Shown here: positions 7,296-13,086 of the stretch, piece after piece | Layout: each line of letters begins with the position of its first letter | How positions within the stretch are numbered: the stretch's first letter is position 1 | Assembly: GCA_000432335.1 (NCBI GenBank) | Contig: HF995393.1 | Coordinates: forward strand, 32,463 to 45,548 | Source of the DNA: Firmicutes bacterium CAG:646 | GTDB lineage: Bacteria > Bacillota > Clostridia > Lachnospirales > Lachnospiraceae | Reading direction: 5' to 3' | Length of the DNA: 13,086 nucleotides | Translations under genes and position numbers: made by a program | Notes under the pieces: model-generated | Database searches by the model: none | Seen by the model: only the letters and a program-made list of their open reading frames with translations | What the model was told of the DNA's origin: nothing

Positions 7296-7375
7296 CAAAT
7301 CAAGAAAATAATATATAGTTTACATAATATTTCAAGATTATTTTTATCTCTGCTTTGATAAGATGTTTCTATTTT

Positions 7376-8452
7376 TTATGATTCCTCCTGCAGATTTGCC
7401 AGTTTTGCCGCCTGGTCTGCAGCGATCAGGCTGTCGATCACTTCTGACAAGTCTCCATTTAAAATACTGTCCAGCCGATGCAGGGTCAATTTGATCCGAT
7501 GGTCTGTCACTCGTCCCTGTGGGAAGTTGTAAGTACGGATTTTCTCAGAACGGTCCCCTGTTCCTACCTGACTTCTTCTTGCCTCCGCTTCCGCATCATG
7601 ACGTTTCTGTAATTCCAGATCATACAGACGGGAACGCAGTACCTTGATCGCCTTATCCCTGTTCTTCAACTGAGATTTCTCATCCTGACAGGAGATAACG
7701 ATACCCGTCGGTATATGAGTCAGACGCACCGCTGAGTCTGTCGTATTGACACACTGTCCTCCGTTTCCGGAAGCTCGGAACACATCAAACTTACAGTCAT
7801 TCATATCCAGTTCAAAATCGATTTCCTCTGCCTCCGGCATAATTGCCACGGTAATGGTGGACGTATGGATTCTTCCGCCTGACTCTGTCTCCGGAACTCT
7901 CTGTACCCGATGTACTCCACTCTCGTATTTTAAACGAGAATATGCACCGTTTCCGTTGATCATAAAGGTTACTTCCTTAAATCCCCCGATTCCGTTCTCA
8001 TTGAGAGACAGCATCTCTGTTTTCCATCTCTGGGTCTCCGCGTATTTCACATACATCCGGTAGATTTCTGCCGCAAAAAGCGCAGCCTCATCACCGCCGG
8101 CTCCTGCACGGATCTCCACGATAACGTTTTTGCTGTCATTCGGGTCTTTCGGCAGAAGAAGGATCTTCAGCTCATGTTCCAGTTCTTCAATCCGCTTCTT
8201 TGCTTCCGCCAACTCTTCTTTCAGCATCTCCCGCATCTCTTCGTCAGACTCTTCATCCAGCATGGAAAGGCTTTCTTCCACGGTCTGCTGACAATCTTTA
8301 TATTCTTTATATGCATCTACAATCGGCTGCAGTTCGCTCTGTTCTTTCATCAACTTCTGAAATCTCGCCGGATCGTTTGCCACGCCCGGTTCATTCAATT
8401 CGCTTAAGATCTCTTCCAGGCGAATCAACAGATCTTCTAATTTATCAAACAT
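7376..8452 (-). CDS. prfA: Peptide chain release factor 1 (RF1)
   Basis: RF1 recognises UAA and UAG stop codons and triggers hydrolysis of the peptidyl-tRNA in the ribosome. The peptidyl-hydrolysis loop GNGGQ (in ASGNGGQCVNTTDSAVR) is present. The codon-recognition tripeptide is P-E-T in QRVPETESGGRIHTS, a PxT motif that marks RF1 rather than RF2 (SPF). The N-terminal domain is a charged helical region with IRAGAGGDEAALFA following. The frame is open to 8503, but the start is placed at the ATG 8452-8450. AGGAGG lies 7 bases before it, and the resulting 358 residues is the typical RF1 length. It overlaps the end of prmC by 8 bases, so translation is probably coupled. PrmC methylates the Gln of this protein's GGQ motif. 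It is the last gene before a strong terminator. Confidence 0.97.
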   Translation of the reverse strand: MFDKLEDLLIRLEEILSELNEPGVANDPARFQKLMKEQSELQPIVDAYKEYKDCQQTVEESLSMLDEESDEEMREMLKEELAEAKKRIEELEHELKILLLPKDPNDSKNVIVEIRAGAGGDEAALFAAEIYRMYVKYAETQRWKTEMLSLNENGIGGFKEVTFMINGNGAYSRLKYESGVHRVQRVPETESGGRIHTSTITVAIMPEAEEIDFELDMNDCKFDVFRASGNGGQCVNTTDSAVRLTHIPTGIVISCQDEKSQLKNRDKAIKVLRSRLYDLELQKRHDAEAEARRSQVGTGDRSEKIRTYNFPQGRVTDHRIKLTLHRLDSILNGDLSEVIDSLIAADQAAKLANLQEES

Positions 8453-9311
8453 TTTCTTTCCTCCTGATCTTTCCGTTTTTCTGTCCGATAACCACCCGGT
8501 CAAGCCCCGCCAGATCCTTCACGATCCTGATCTGATCATATCCCTGCTCTTCCATCATAGTTTTCAGACTCTCTCCCTGATCATATCCTATTTCCAAGCA
8601 CAGCCATCCGCTCTCTTCCAGATAATCCGGAGCCTGCTCCACGATTTTTCTGTAAAAATATAAACCGTCCTCTTTTCCATCCAGAGCCAGATGAGGTTCG
8701 TGATCCCGAACCTCCGGCATCAGTTTCCCGATCTCTTTTGACGCTATATAAGGCGGATTCGCCGTGATCACATGGTATTTTCCCTCTACACTGGAAAACA
8801 GATCGCTCTCCACAAGCTCTGCCTTCACATCCAGTCTCCGGGCATTCTCCTTTGCCACTTCTAACGCCTGGGGAGAAATATCCACTCCCACACCCGTAAG
8901 GTTTAACCCTCGGTGCTCTGCCAAAAGACTCAGTAGTACACAGCCGCTCCCCGTACACAGATCCAGAAGCTTCCTTTCCTGTTTCAGCAGTTTCCCCGCT
9001 TCTTCCACAAGAATCTCCGTATCAAACCGGGGAATCAGCACGTGATCGTTCACATAAAACTCATAGCCCATAAACCAGCCGGAACCGGTAATCTGCTGCA
9101 GGGGAATCCTCTCGGCTCGCTTTTCAAGAACTTCCTGATACCGTTCCCTTTGTTTTTCTTCCATTTTATCATCTGCATGGAGAAAATAGTAACTTTTTTC
9201 CATGGCAAAGGCAAATTCCATCAATGCCCAGGCGTCATACGCCCCATCCGGCACTCCCGCTCTGACAAGCATCTCTTCCCCTGCTTTTAAAGCTTCTCTC
9301 CATGTACTCAT
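8445..9311 (-). CDS. prmC: Release factor glutamine methyltransferase
   Basis: PrmC (HemK) uses S-adenosylmethionine to methylate the Gln of the GGQ motif in RF1 and RF2. The 288 residues comprise an N-terminal helical substrate-recognition domain (to about 80) and a Rossmann methyltransferase domain. The SAM-binding motif LDLCTGSGC is at 116-124, the acidic GVDIS at 142-146, and the catalytic NPPY at 185-188. The segment QQITGSGWFMG and VLIPRFDTEI are family-typical, although the usual form of the latter is RPxTE, so Phe replaces Pro. The start ATG overlaps the stop of the DUF1385 gene by 4 bases (ATGA), and the 3' end overlaps prfA by 8 bases. The pairing with its substrate gene supports the assignment. 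Confidence 0.96.
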   Translation of the reverse strand: MSTWREALKAGEEMLVRAGVPDGAYDAWALMEFAFAMEKSYYFLHADDKMEEKQRERYQEVLEKRAERIPLQQITGSGWFMGYEFYVNDHVLIPRFDTEILVEEAGKLLKQERKLLDLCTGSGCVLLSLLAEHRGLNLTGVGVDISPQALEVAKENARRLDVKAELVESDLFSSVEGKYHVITANPPYIASKEIGKLMPEVRDHEPHLALDGKEDGLYFYRKIVEQAPDYLEESGWLCLEIGYDQGESLKTMMEEQGYDQIRIVKDLAGLDRVVIGQKNGKIRRKENV

Positions 9312-10273
9312 CTCGTCTCATCTCCGTACTGTTCCGGAAAATTCTCCCTCAGGTACGCTTTCCAGTCAAAAACTGCCTCCACTGCCTTGATCGCTACTTC
9401 TGCCATCTCCGGTTCCGGCTCCCGGGTGGTAAGACGCTGCAGCGCCAGCCCCGGTTTACTGAGCCAGGCAACCAGCCAGTGGTCGCTGTTTCCCGCCAGC
9501 CGAATGATCTCATAAGACACCCCTGCGATCACCGGAAGCAGCAGCAAACGTACCACAACCCTCAGCCATGGAGAAGATACCCGGATAAACAAAAAGAAAA
9601 TAATACTCACGATCATTACAAACAATAGAAAGCTGGTACCGCATCGCTTATGTTCCCGGGAACTTTTCATTACATTTTCTACATTTAATTCCAGACCATG
9701 TTCCACACAATTAATACATTTGTGCTCCGCTCCATGATACATAAACACTCTCTGGATGTCTTTCATCCGGGAGATCAAAAGCAGATATCCCAGAAATAGA
9801 AGCATTCTGACGCAAGCCTCCGCCACGGCAATCAGCGCCTCCGACTGTGTCACCTTCCGAAGAAAACTTGCTATAAAATAAGGAAGAAGAATAAACAACG
9901 CCACTGACAGGATTACCGAAAATGCCACGGTTCCGTACATCAGCCACTGATCCTGTTTTTCCTTTTTCTGTTCTTTTTTTGTTCTTTCTTCCTCCGTCAG
10001 CTCTTTTTTAGAAGCGGAATCTTCCTCATCCTCATAAAAACTGGCAGAATACATCAGGCACTTCATACCTACCACCAGAGATTCAAAAAAGGCCACGACA
10101 CCCCGGAAAATAGGAAGCTTCCATAATTTTTTCCCTTTTCCCCAGCTTTTATATGGCTCAACCTTCACCTCAATCTCTCCGTCCGGCTTTCTGACGCCCA
10201 CGGAATACTGATCTCCACTGCGCATCATGATTCCTTCCATGACTGCCTGACCACCGATATTTGATGATTTCAT
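9308..10273 (-). CDS. DUF1385 family membrane protein (YqhQ-like)
   Basis: The function is not established. The 321-residue protein starts with the family-typical MKSSNIGGQAVMEGIMMRSG. It then has a soluble segment, a charged Lys/Glu-rich stretch (about 82-107), and four likely membrane segments at about 110-138, 145-168, 213-231 and 236-260. Between the second and third lies a conserved polar patch, YHGAEHKCINCVEHG (179-193) and EHKRCGTSF (207-215). This has four His and three Cys that could bind a metal, consistent with descriptions of the family as a predicted metal-dependent protein. GGAGG precedes the ATG by about 4 bases. It overlaps prmC by 4 bases and follows rpmE by 105 bases, so it belongs to a translation-related cluster. 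Whether that reflects a shared function or only shared transcription cannot be told from sequence. Confidence 0.85.
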   Translation of the reverse strand: MKSSNIGGQAVMEGIMMRSGDQYSVGVRKPDGEIEVKVEPYKSWGKGKKLWKLPIFRGVVAFFESLVVGMKCLMYSASFYEDEEDSASKKELTEEERTKKEQKKEKQDQWLMYGTVAFSVILSVALFILLPYFIASFLRKVTQSEALIAVAEACVRMLLFLGYLLLISRMKDIQRVFMYHGAEHKCINCVEHGLELNVENVMKSSREHKRCGTSFLLFVMIVSIIFFLFIRVSSPWLRVVVRLLLLPVIAGVSYEIIRLAGNSDHWLVAWLSKPGLALQRLTTREPEPEMAEVAIKAVEAVFDWKAYLRENFPEQYGDETR

Positions 10274-10333
10274 CTTTCCTCCACTTTTTCCATGGTTTTC
10301 TATTTGCTCGCCATTTTTCTATAGAGTAAAACA

Positions 10334-10358
10334 GGTTGAGATTTTATCAACCTCAACC
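10334..10358 (-). terminator. Possible weak terminator after rpmE
   Basis: A 7-bp stem GGTTGAG/CTCAACC (10334-10340 with 10352-10358) encloses an 11-base loop about 20 bases past the rpmE stop codon. On the minus strand it is followed by TGTTTTACT, an imperfect U-tract. Partial read-through into the DUF1385 gene is likely, since I see no clear promoter in the gap. Confidence 0.45.
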
Positions 10359-10378
10359 CGCTCATTTCTCGTATTTTC

Positions 10379-10582
10379 TTATGCATTAATACCGTATTTC
10401 TTATTGAACTTGTCAATACGTCCACGGGCTGCTGCTGCCTTCTGCTGTCCTGTATAGAAAGGATGACATTTAGAACAGATTTCTACGTGGATATCTTTCT
10501 TTGTAGATCCTGTCACGAATGTGTTACCGCAGTTGCATGTTACTGTTGCCTGATGATATTCAGGATGGATTCCTTCTCTCAT
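10379..10582 (-). CDS. rpmE: 50S ribosomal protein L31 (zinc-binding form)
   Basis: L31 sits at the central protuberance of the large subunit and bridges to the 30S head. The 67-residue protein MREGIHPEYHQATVTC... has Cys16, Cys18, Cys36 and Cys39 (TCNCG and CSKCHPFYTG). This is the four-Cys zinc-binding C+ type, as opposed to the cysteine-free paralogue induced in zinc starvation. The frame extends three codons further to a GTG, but the ATG at 10582 is preferred. It has an AGAGG ribosome-binding site about 8 bases upstream, and MREGIHPEY matches the usual L31 N-terminus. It has its own likely promoter between it and rho. Confidence 0.95.
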   Translation of the reverse strand: MREGIHPEYHQATVTCNCGNTFVTGSTKKDIHVEICSKCHPFYTGQQKAAAARGRIDKFNKKYGINA

Positions 10583-10591
10583 GATTTTCAC

Positions 10592-10690
10592 CTCTTCTTA
10601 TTTACTTAATTAAACTTATATTCATTTGTAATTCTCCGGCTGATAACAGCCAAATCCTTACAGCTATTTTGTTTTTTAATATTAAACAGC
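10592..10690 (-). promoter_or_regulatory. Possible structured 5' leader of rpmE
   Basis: The predicted rpmE transcript has a leader of about 108 bases. It contains the small hairpin GGCTG-TTAT-CAGCC (10651-10638), and an upstream ACAAGCTGTTT that can pair imperfectly with AAAATAGCTGT. L31 leaders that bind their own ribosomal protein are known in several bacterial groups. This is only a candidate, as I cannot fold it or compare homologues. Confidence 0.3.
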
Positions 10691-10696
10691 TTGTAA

Positions 10697-10725
10697 AGTA
10701 TAACATATCCCCCTGCAAAATGCAA
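10697..10725 (-). promoter_or_regulatory. Promoter of rpmE
   Basis: On the minus strand TTGCAT (10725-10720) and TATACT (10702-10697) are separated by 17 bases. A TGT directly before the -10 makes it an extended -10 promoter, which compensates for the weak -35. I see no terminator hairpin between rho and this promoter, so read-through from rho is also possible. Confidence 0.6.
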
Positions 10726-10742
10726 GTTGTTTCCATAAAAAT

Positions 10743-12047
10743 TTAGATGAATTTCTGTTTTTTCACCATTTGTACCAATTCCTGATTGTTTCTGGTCTTG
10801 GCAAACATATTCAGGATATTTTCTACCGCTTCCTCGGCTTTCATACCGTTCAACGCTTTTCTCATAATATAAACGGCTTCCTGCTCGTCCTGACTCAGCA
10901 AAAGATCTTCTCTTCTTGTCCCGGATTTGGCAATATCAATGGCCGGAAATACTCTCTTTTCCTGAAGTTTTCGATCCAGTACCAGTTCCATATTACCGGT
11001 ACCTTTAAATTCTTCATAAACCACATCGTCCATCTTGCTTCCCGTATCTACCAGCGCCGTTGCCAGGATCGTAAGACTTCCGCCCTCCCGCATATTTCTC
11101 GCAGCGCCGAAAAATCTCTTTGGCATATGCAGCGCCGCCGGATCCAGACCACCGGACAGCGTTCTTCCGCTGGGAGGAACTGTCAGGTTGTACGCCCGCG
11201 CCAGTCTTGTGATACTGTCGATAAAAATGGTCACATCCTTTTTATGCTCTACCAGACGTTTTGCCCGCTCGATCACCATCTCCGATACCCTCTTATGGTG
11301 TTCCGGCAGCTCATCAAAGGTAGAATAGATCACTTCCACATTCTTTCCGCGAATAGCTTCCTTGATATCCGTCACTTCTTCTGGCCGTTCATCGATCAGC
11401 AGAATGATCAGATGCATCTCCGGATTATTGCGCAAAATAGACTGCGCCGCTTCCTTCAAAAGGGTAGTTTTACCTGCCTTTGGCGGAGAAACGATCATTC
11501 CCCTCTGTCCCTTACCAATCGGGCTGATCAGATCGGTGATCCGCATGGCCATACTTCCACCGGGCCGTTCCAGACGAAGTCGCTCATCCGGGAAAACAGG
11601 GGTCATATCCTCAAAATTCCACCGGCGGCTGCTCTCATTCGGAGACATTCCATTGACAGAAGTCACATATAAAAGAGCTCCGAACTTTTCATTCTCTTTT
11701 TTCACGCGAGTGCTTCCCCGGAGAATGTCCCCCGTTTTCAGATTAAAGCGACGGATCTGGGATGGAGATACATAGACATCATTCTCCCCCGGCATATAAT
11801 TATCACTTCGAATAAAACCGTAGCCATCTGACAGGACTTCCAAAATACCATTGGCTTCAATTCCGCTGTCCAGTTGTCCAAATTCTGCACGCTTTTCTTC
11901 TATCTGGCGCTCCTGCTCCTTTGCATCCTCTTCCAGCATCCGTTCTACCAGTTCATCTTTTCTAAGTCCCGAAATACCTTTCAGACCTCTGGCTTTCGCC
12001 ACCTCTCTCAATTCACTGGCAGACAGTGATTCATATTTTTCTCTCAT
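10743..12047 (-). CDS. rho: Transcription termination factor Rho
   Basis: Rho is a hexameric RNA-dependent ATPase that ends transcription at untranslated RNA. The 434-residue protein has an N-terminal helical Rho-N domain (LSASELREVAKARGLKGISG), and a short charged linker. The cold-shock-like RNA-binding domain with GYGFIRSDNY lies at about 75-84. The ATPase domain has Walker A PPKAGKTT (188-195), Walker B LIILLIDERPEE, and the PSGRTLSGGLD Q-loop region (about 292-302). There is no large insertion of the kind seen in some actinobacterial or clostridial Rho proteins. The frame is open to a TTG at 12065, but the ATG at 12047 is preferred, with AAAGGA 7 bases upstream. A strong promoter lies about 150 bases upstream. 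The leader is long, which fits known Rho autoregulation in other bacteria. Confidence 0.97.
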   Translation of the reverse strand: MREKYESLSASELREVAKARGLKGISGLRKDELVERMLEEDAKEQERQIEEKRAEFGQLDSGIEANGILEVLSDGYGFIRSDNYMPGENDVYVSPSQIRRFNLKTGDILRGSTRVKKENEKFGALLYVTSVNGMSPNESSRRWNFEDMTPVFPDERLRLERPGGSMAMRITDLISPIGKGQRGMIVSPPKAGKTTLLKEAAQSILRNNPEMHLIILLIDERPEEVTDIKEAIRGKNVEVIYSTFDELPEHHKRVSEMVIERAKRLVEHKKDVTIFIDSITRLARAYNLTVPPSGRTLSGGLDPAALHMPKRFFGAARNMREGGSLTILATALVDTGSKMDDVVYEEFKGTGNMELVLDRKLQEKRVFPAIDIAKSGTRREDLLLSQDEQEAVYIMRKALNGMKAEEAVENILNMFAKTRNNQELVQMVKKQKFI

Positions 12048-12085
12048 TGATCTTTCCTTTCTCAATTATTCTAATAATACCTGAA

Positions 12086-12190
12086 ATTCATTAAGCCTTC
12101 CATGGCCACAATCGAAATGAATCAGACTGTTTGTTTAAGAAATGGATTTCCATATGTATGTTCTAACAGAACAGAATCTTCTAGTAGTCT
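12086..12190 (-). promoter_or_regulatory. Potentially structured leader of rho
   Basis: The predicted rho leader is about 142 bases and contains three possible pairings: TGTTCT/AGAACA with a 3-base loop (12159-12173), AGACT/AGTCT closing that region (12124-12128 with 12186-12190), and ATTCATT/AATGAAT (12086-12092 with 12116-12122) upstream of the ribosome-binding site. Rho genes elsewhere are autoregulated in the leader. No U-rich terminator is apparent here. Confidence 0.35.
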
Positions 12191-12195
12191 CTTAT

Positions 12196-12224
12196 ATTTT
12201 AACAGGGGCAGGAAAATGTGTCAA
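12196..12224 (-). promoter_or_regulatory. Promoter of rho
   Basis: On the minus strand a perfect TTGACA (12224-12219) and TAAAAT (12201-12196, 5/6) are separated by 17 bases, with TGT just before the -10 (extended -10). Transcription would start near 12189. Confidence 0.8.
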
Positions 12225-12233
12225 TGTATATAC

Positions 12234-12261
12234 TTGTAATTCTTTCTCTATCTGTTATGAT
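12234..12261 (+). promoter_or_regulatory. Promoter of the MATE transporter gene
   Basis: TTGTAA (12234-12239) and TATGAT (12256-12261, 5/6) lie 16 bases apart, with TGT before the -10. It faces away from the rho promoter, with only nine bases (12225-12233) between the two -35 hexamers. Those bases include the palindrome GTATATAC (12226-12233). Confidence 0.6.
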
Positions 12262-12277
12262 AATGTGATAGTGTTAT

Positions 12278-12308
12278 TGTTCACGGCAACGACCGTGCCA
12301 TGTGAACA
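12278..12308 (+). promoter_or_regulatory. Dyad in the leader of the MATE gene
   Basis: TGTTCAC (12278-12284) pairs with GTGAACA (12302-12308), and inside it GGCA (12285-12288) pairs with TGCC (12296-12299). This gives an 11-bp stem with a 2-base bulge and a 7-base loop. An alternative inner pairing is CACGG/CCGTG. It lies about 10 bases after the predicted start of transcription and has no U-tract. It could be a repressor operator or an RNA element. Confidence 0.5.
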
Positions 12309-12343
12309 GTTCCTAAAATCTAATACATTTCGAGGTATTTACT

Positions 12344-13086
12344 ATGCAGCACAATCTTACAAAAGGACCGATTACGTCCTCGATTCTACTCTTTGCTTTC
12401 CCCATGATCCTGGGCAATCTTCTGCAGCAGTGCTACAACATCGCTGACACTCTGATCGTGGGACGTTTCCTGGGCGCCAATGCGCTGGCTGCCGTAGGCT
12501 CCGCCTATACGCTGATGACCTTTCTCACGTCAATTTTTATTGGTCTCTGTATGGGAAGCGGCGTTTTATTTTCCATATATTTTGGAAAGAACGACATGGA
12601 AGGACTGAAACATTCTATTTTTCTCTCTTTTACTATGATCGGTTTCCTCACACTGATTCTCAATATCGGTGTGTTTTGTCTCATGGAGCCTCTTCTGGTC
12701 TGGCTTCATATTCCCCCTGTGGTTCTCCCTATGTTCCGGGAATATATCTGGATCATCTTCTGGGGAATCAGTGGAACCTTCCTTTATAATTATGCTGCAG
12801 CGCTTCTCCGGGCGCTGGGAAATTCCTCTGTTCCTCTGATATTTTTAGGCGTCTCCGCCGTTTTAAACCTGATTCTCGATCTCTGGTTTGTGGTGGGATT
12901 ATCCTGGGGCATTGGCGGAGCAGCCTTCGCCACTGTCATCGCTCAGATGGTGGCAGGCATCGGTATTATGATCTATACGTTTGCCAGATATAAGCATCTG
13001 CGGATCGGACGCCGCCATATGGTATGGAAGAAAAATCTGCTTCTGGAAATCGCCCACTGTTCCTTCCTCACCTGCCTGCAGCAGTC
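12344..13086 (+). CDS. MATE-family multidrug/toxin efflux transporter (3' partial)
   Basis: The gene runs off the right edge, and 247 codons are visible. Translation from the ATG at 12344 gives MQHNLTKGPITSSILLFAFP, then MILGNLLQQCYNIADTLIVG and RFLGANALAAVGS. This is the N-terminal signature of MATE transporters, including the conserved TM1 Asp (Asp35) in the DTLIVGR segment. Hydrophobic helices follow at about residues 57-80, 91-115, 130-150, 160-185 and 190-213. MATE proteins export cationic drugs or metabolites with H+ or Na+ antiport. The substrate cannot be predicted here. The ribosome-binding site is GAGG, 8 bases before the ATG. The gene is divergent from rho with its own promoter and a dyad in its leader. 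No neighbouring regulator is visible to the left; one could lie to the right. Confidence 0.93.
   Translation, partial: MQHNLTKGPITSSILLFAFPMILGNLLQQCYNIADTLIVGRFLGANALAAVGSAYTLMTFLTSIFIGLCMGSGVLFSIYFGKNDMEGLKHSIFLSFTMIGFLTLILNIGVFCLMEPLLVWLHIPPVVLPMFREYIWIIFWGISGTFLYNYAAALLRALGNSSVPLIFLGVSAVLNLILDLWFVVGLSWGIGGAAFATVIAQMVAGIGIMIYTFARYKHLRIGRRHMVWKKNLLLEIAHCSFLTCLQQ

Larger units (their letters stand above)
6967..7375. other. AT-rich intergenic region between prfA and glmM
   Basis: This 409-base gap holds no convincing gene. It contains the perfect stem-loop after prfA (7251-7295), a diverged direct repeat of part of that structure (about 7137-7184 versus 7221-7267), an 11-bp palindrome GATAATTTATC (7118-7128), and a likely glmM -10 box (7040-7045). 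A minus-strand reading frame at 7033-7245 starts with GTG, has no ribosome-binding site and is low in recognisable content, so I do not call it. Confidence 0.7.

Noticed and set aside
10770..11672. Open reading frame of 300 codons on the plus strand inside rho
   Set aside because: It lies antisense to the well-supported rho gene. Its product has no recognisable motif, and no ribosome-binding site is apparent.
12159..12173. SOS/LexA box at the TGTTCT/AGAACA palindrome
   Set aside because: The half-site order and spacing (GTTC...GAAC) are reversed relative to the Gram-positive GAAC...GTTC LexA site.
12278..12308. Guanidine-II (mini-ykkC) riboswitch because of an ACGA in the loop
   Set aside because: That motif needs two small hairpins with ACGR tetraloops. 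Here there is one hairpin and the ACGA is part of a larger loop.
12142..12447. 101-codon plus-strand reading frame across the rho/MATE intergenic region
   Set aside because: It runs through both predicted promoters and into the MATE gene in a different frame.

Overview
The window reads as a chromosomal stretch from a strictly or mainly anaerobic Bacillota, most likely a Lachnospiraceae-type clostridium. The reasons are strong AGGAGG ribosome-binding sites, a class III (oxygen-sensitive) ribonucleotide reductase, an amidase with tandem aromatic cell-wall-binding repeats, and the gene order rho - rpmE - DUF1385 - prmC - prfA. The assignment comes from gene content and family knowledge, not a database search. 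There is no integrase, transposase, CRISPR array, tRNA or rRNA, so this looks like core genome.

Layout. Bases 1-759 (+) are the 3' part of a peptidoglycan amidase ending in seven 20-residue repeats. It converges on nrdD (827-3202, -) and the two share a long bidirectional terminator at 762-828. NrdD carries a C-terminal thioredoxin/glutaredoxin-like domain with a CPNC motif. Upstream of nrdD are a near-consensus sigma-A promoter (3244-3272) and two 16-bp sites matching the NrdR-box consensus (3282-3297, 3312-3327). These sites also form the arms of a long inverted repeat abutting the hflX stop codon. Next is a minus-strand operon glmM - TPR lipoprotein - hflX (6966 to 3339), with a 4-base overlap and a 14-base gap between genes. 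A 409-base AT-rich gap (6967-7375) holds a perfect 20-bp stem-loop, a diverged direct repeat of one arm, and a likely glmM -10 box.

Upstream of that, also on the minus strand, are rho (12047 to 10743), rpmE (10582 to 10379), a DUF1385/YqhQ-like membrane protein (10273 to 9308), prmC (9311 to 8445) and prfA (8452 to 7376). The last three overlap by 4 and 8 bases and are probably translationally coupled. PrmC methylates the GGQ motif of the release factor encoded next to it. Rho and rpmE each have a plausible promoter of their own. At the right edge a MATE-family transporter (12344 to beyond 13086, +) diverges from rho. The two promoters sit back to back, with nine bases between their -35 hexamers, and both transcripts begin with potential stem-loops.

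The most interesting points are the NrdR operator / inverted repeat upstream of nrdD, the NrdD-redoxin fusion, the repeat structures between prfA and glmM, and the structured leaders around the rho/MATE divergent promoters. I see no clear evidence of a wholly new defence or mobile system. Most genes here are housekeeping.
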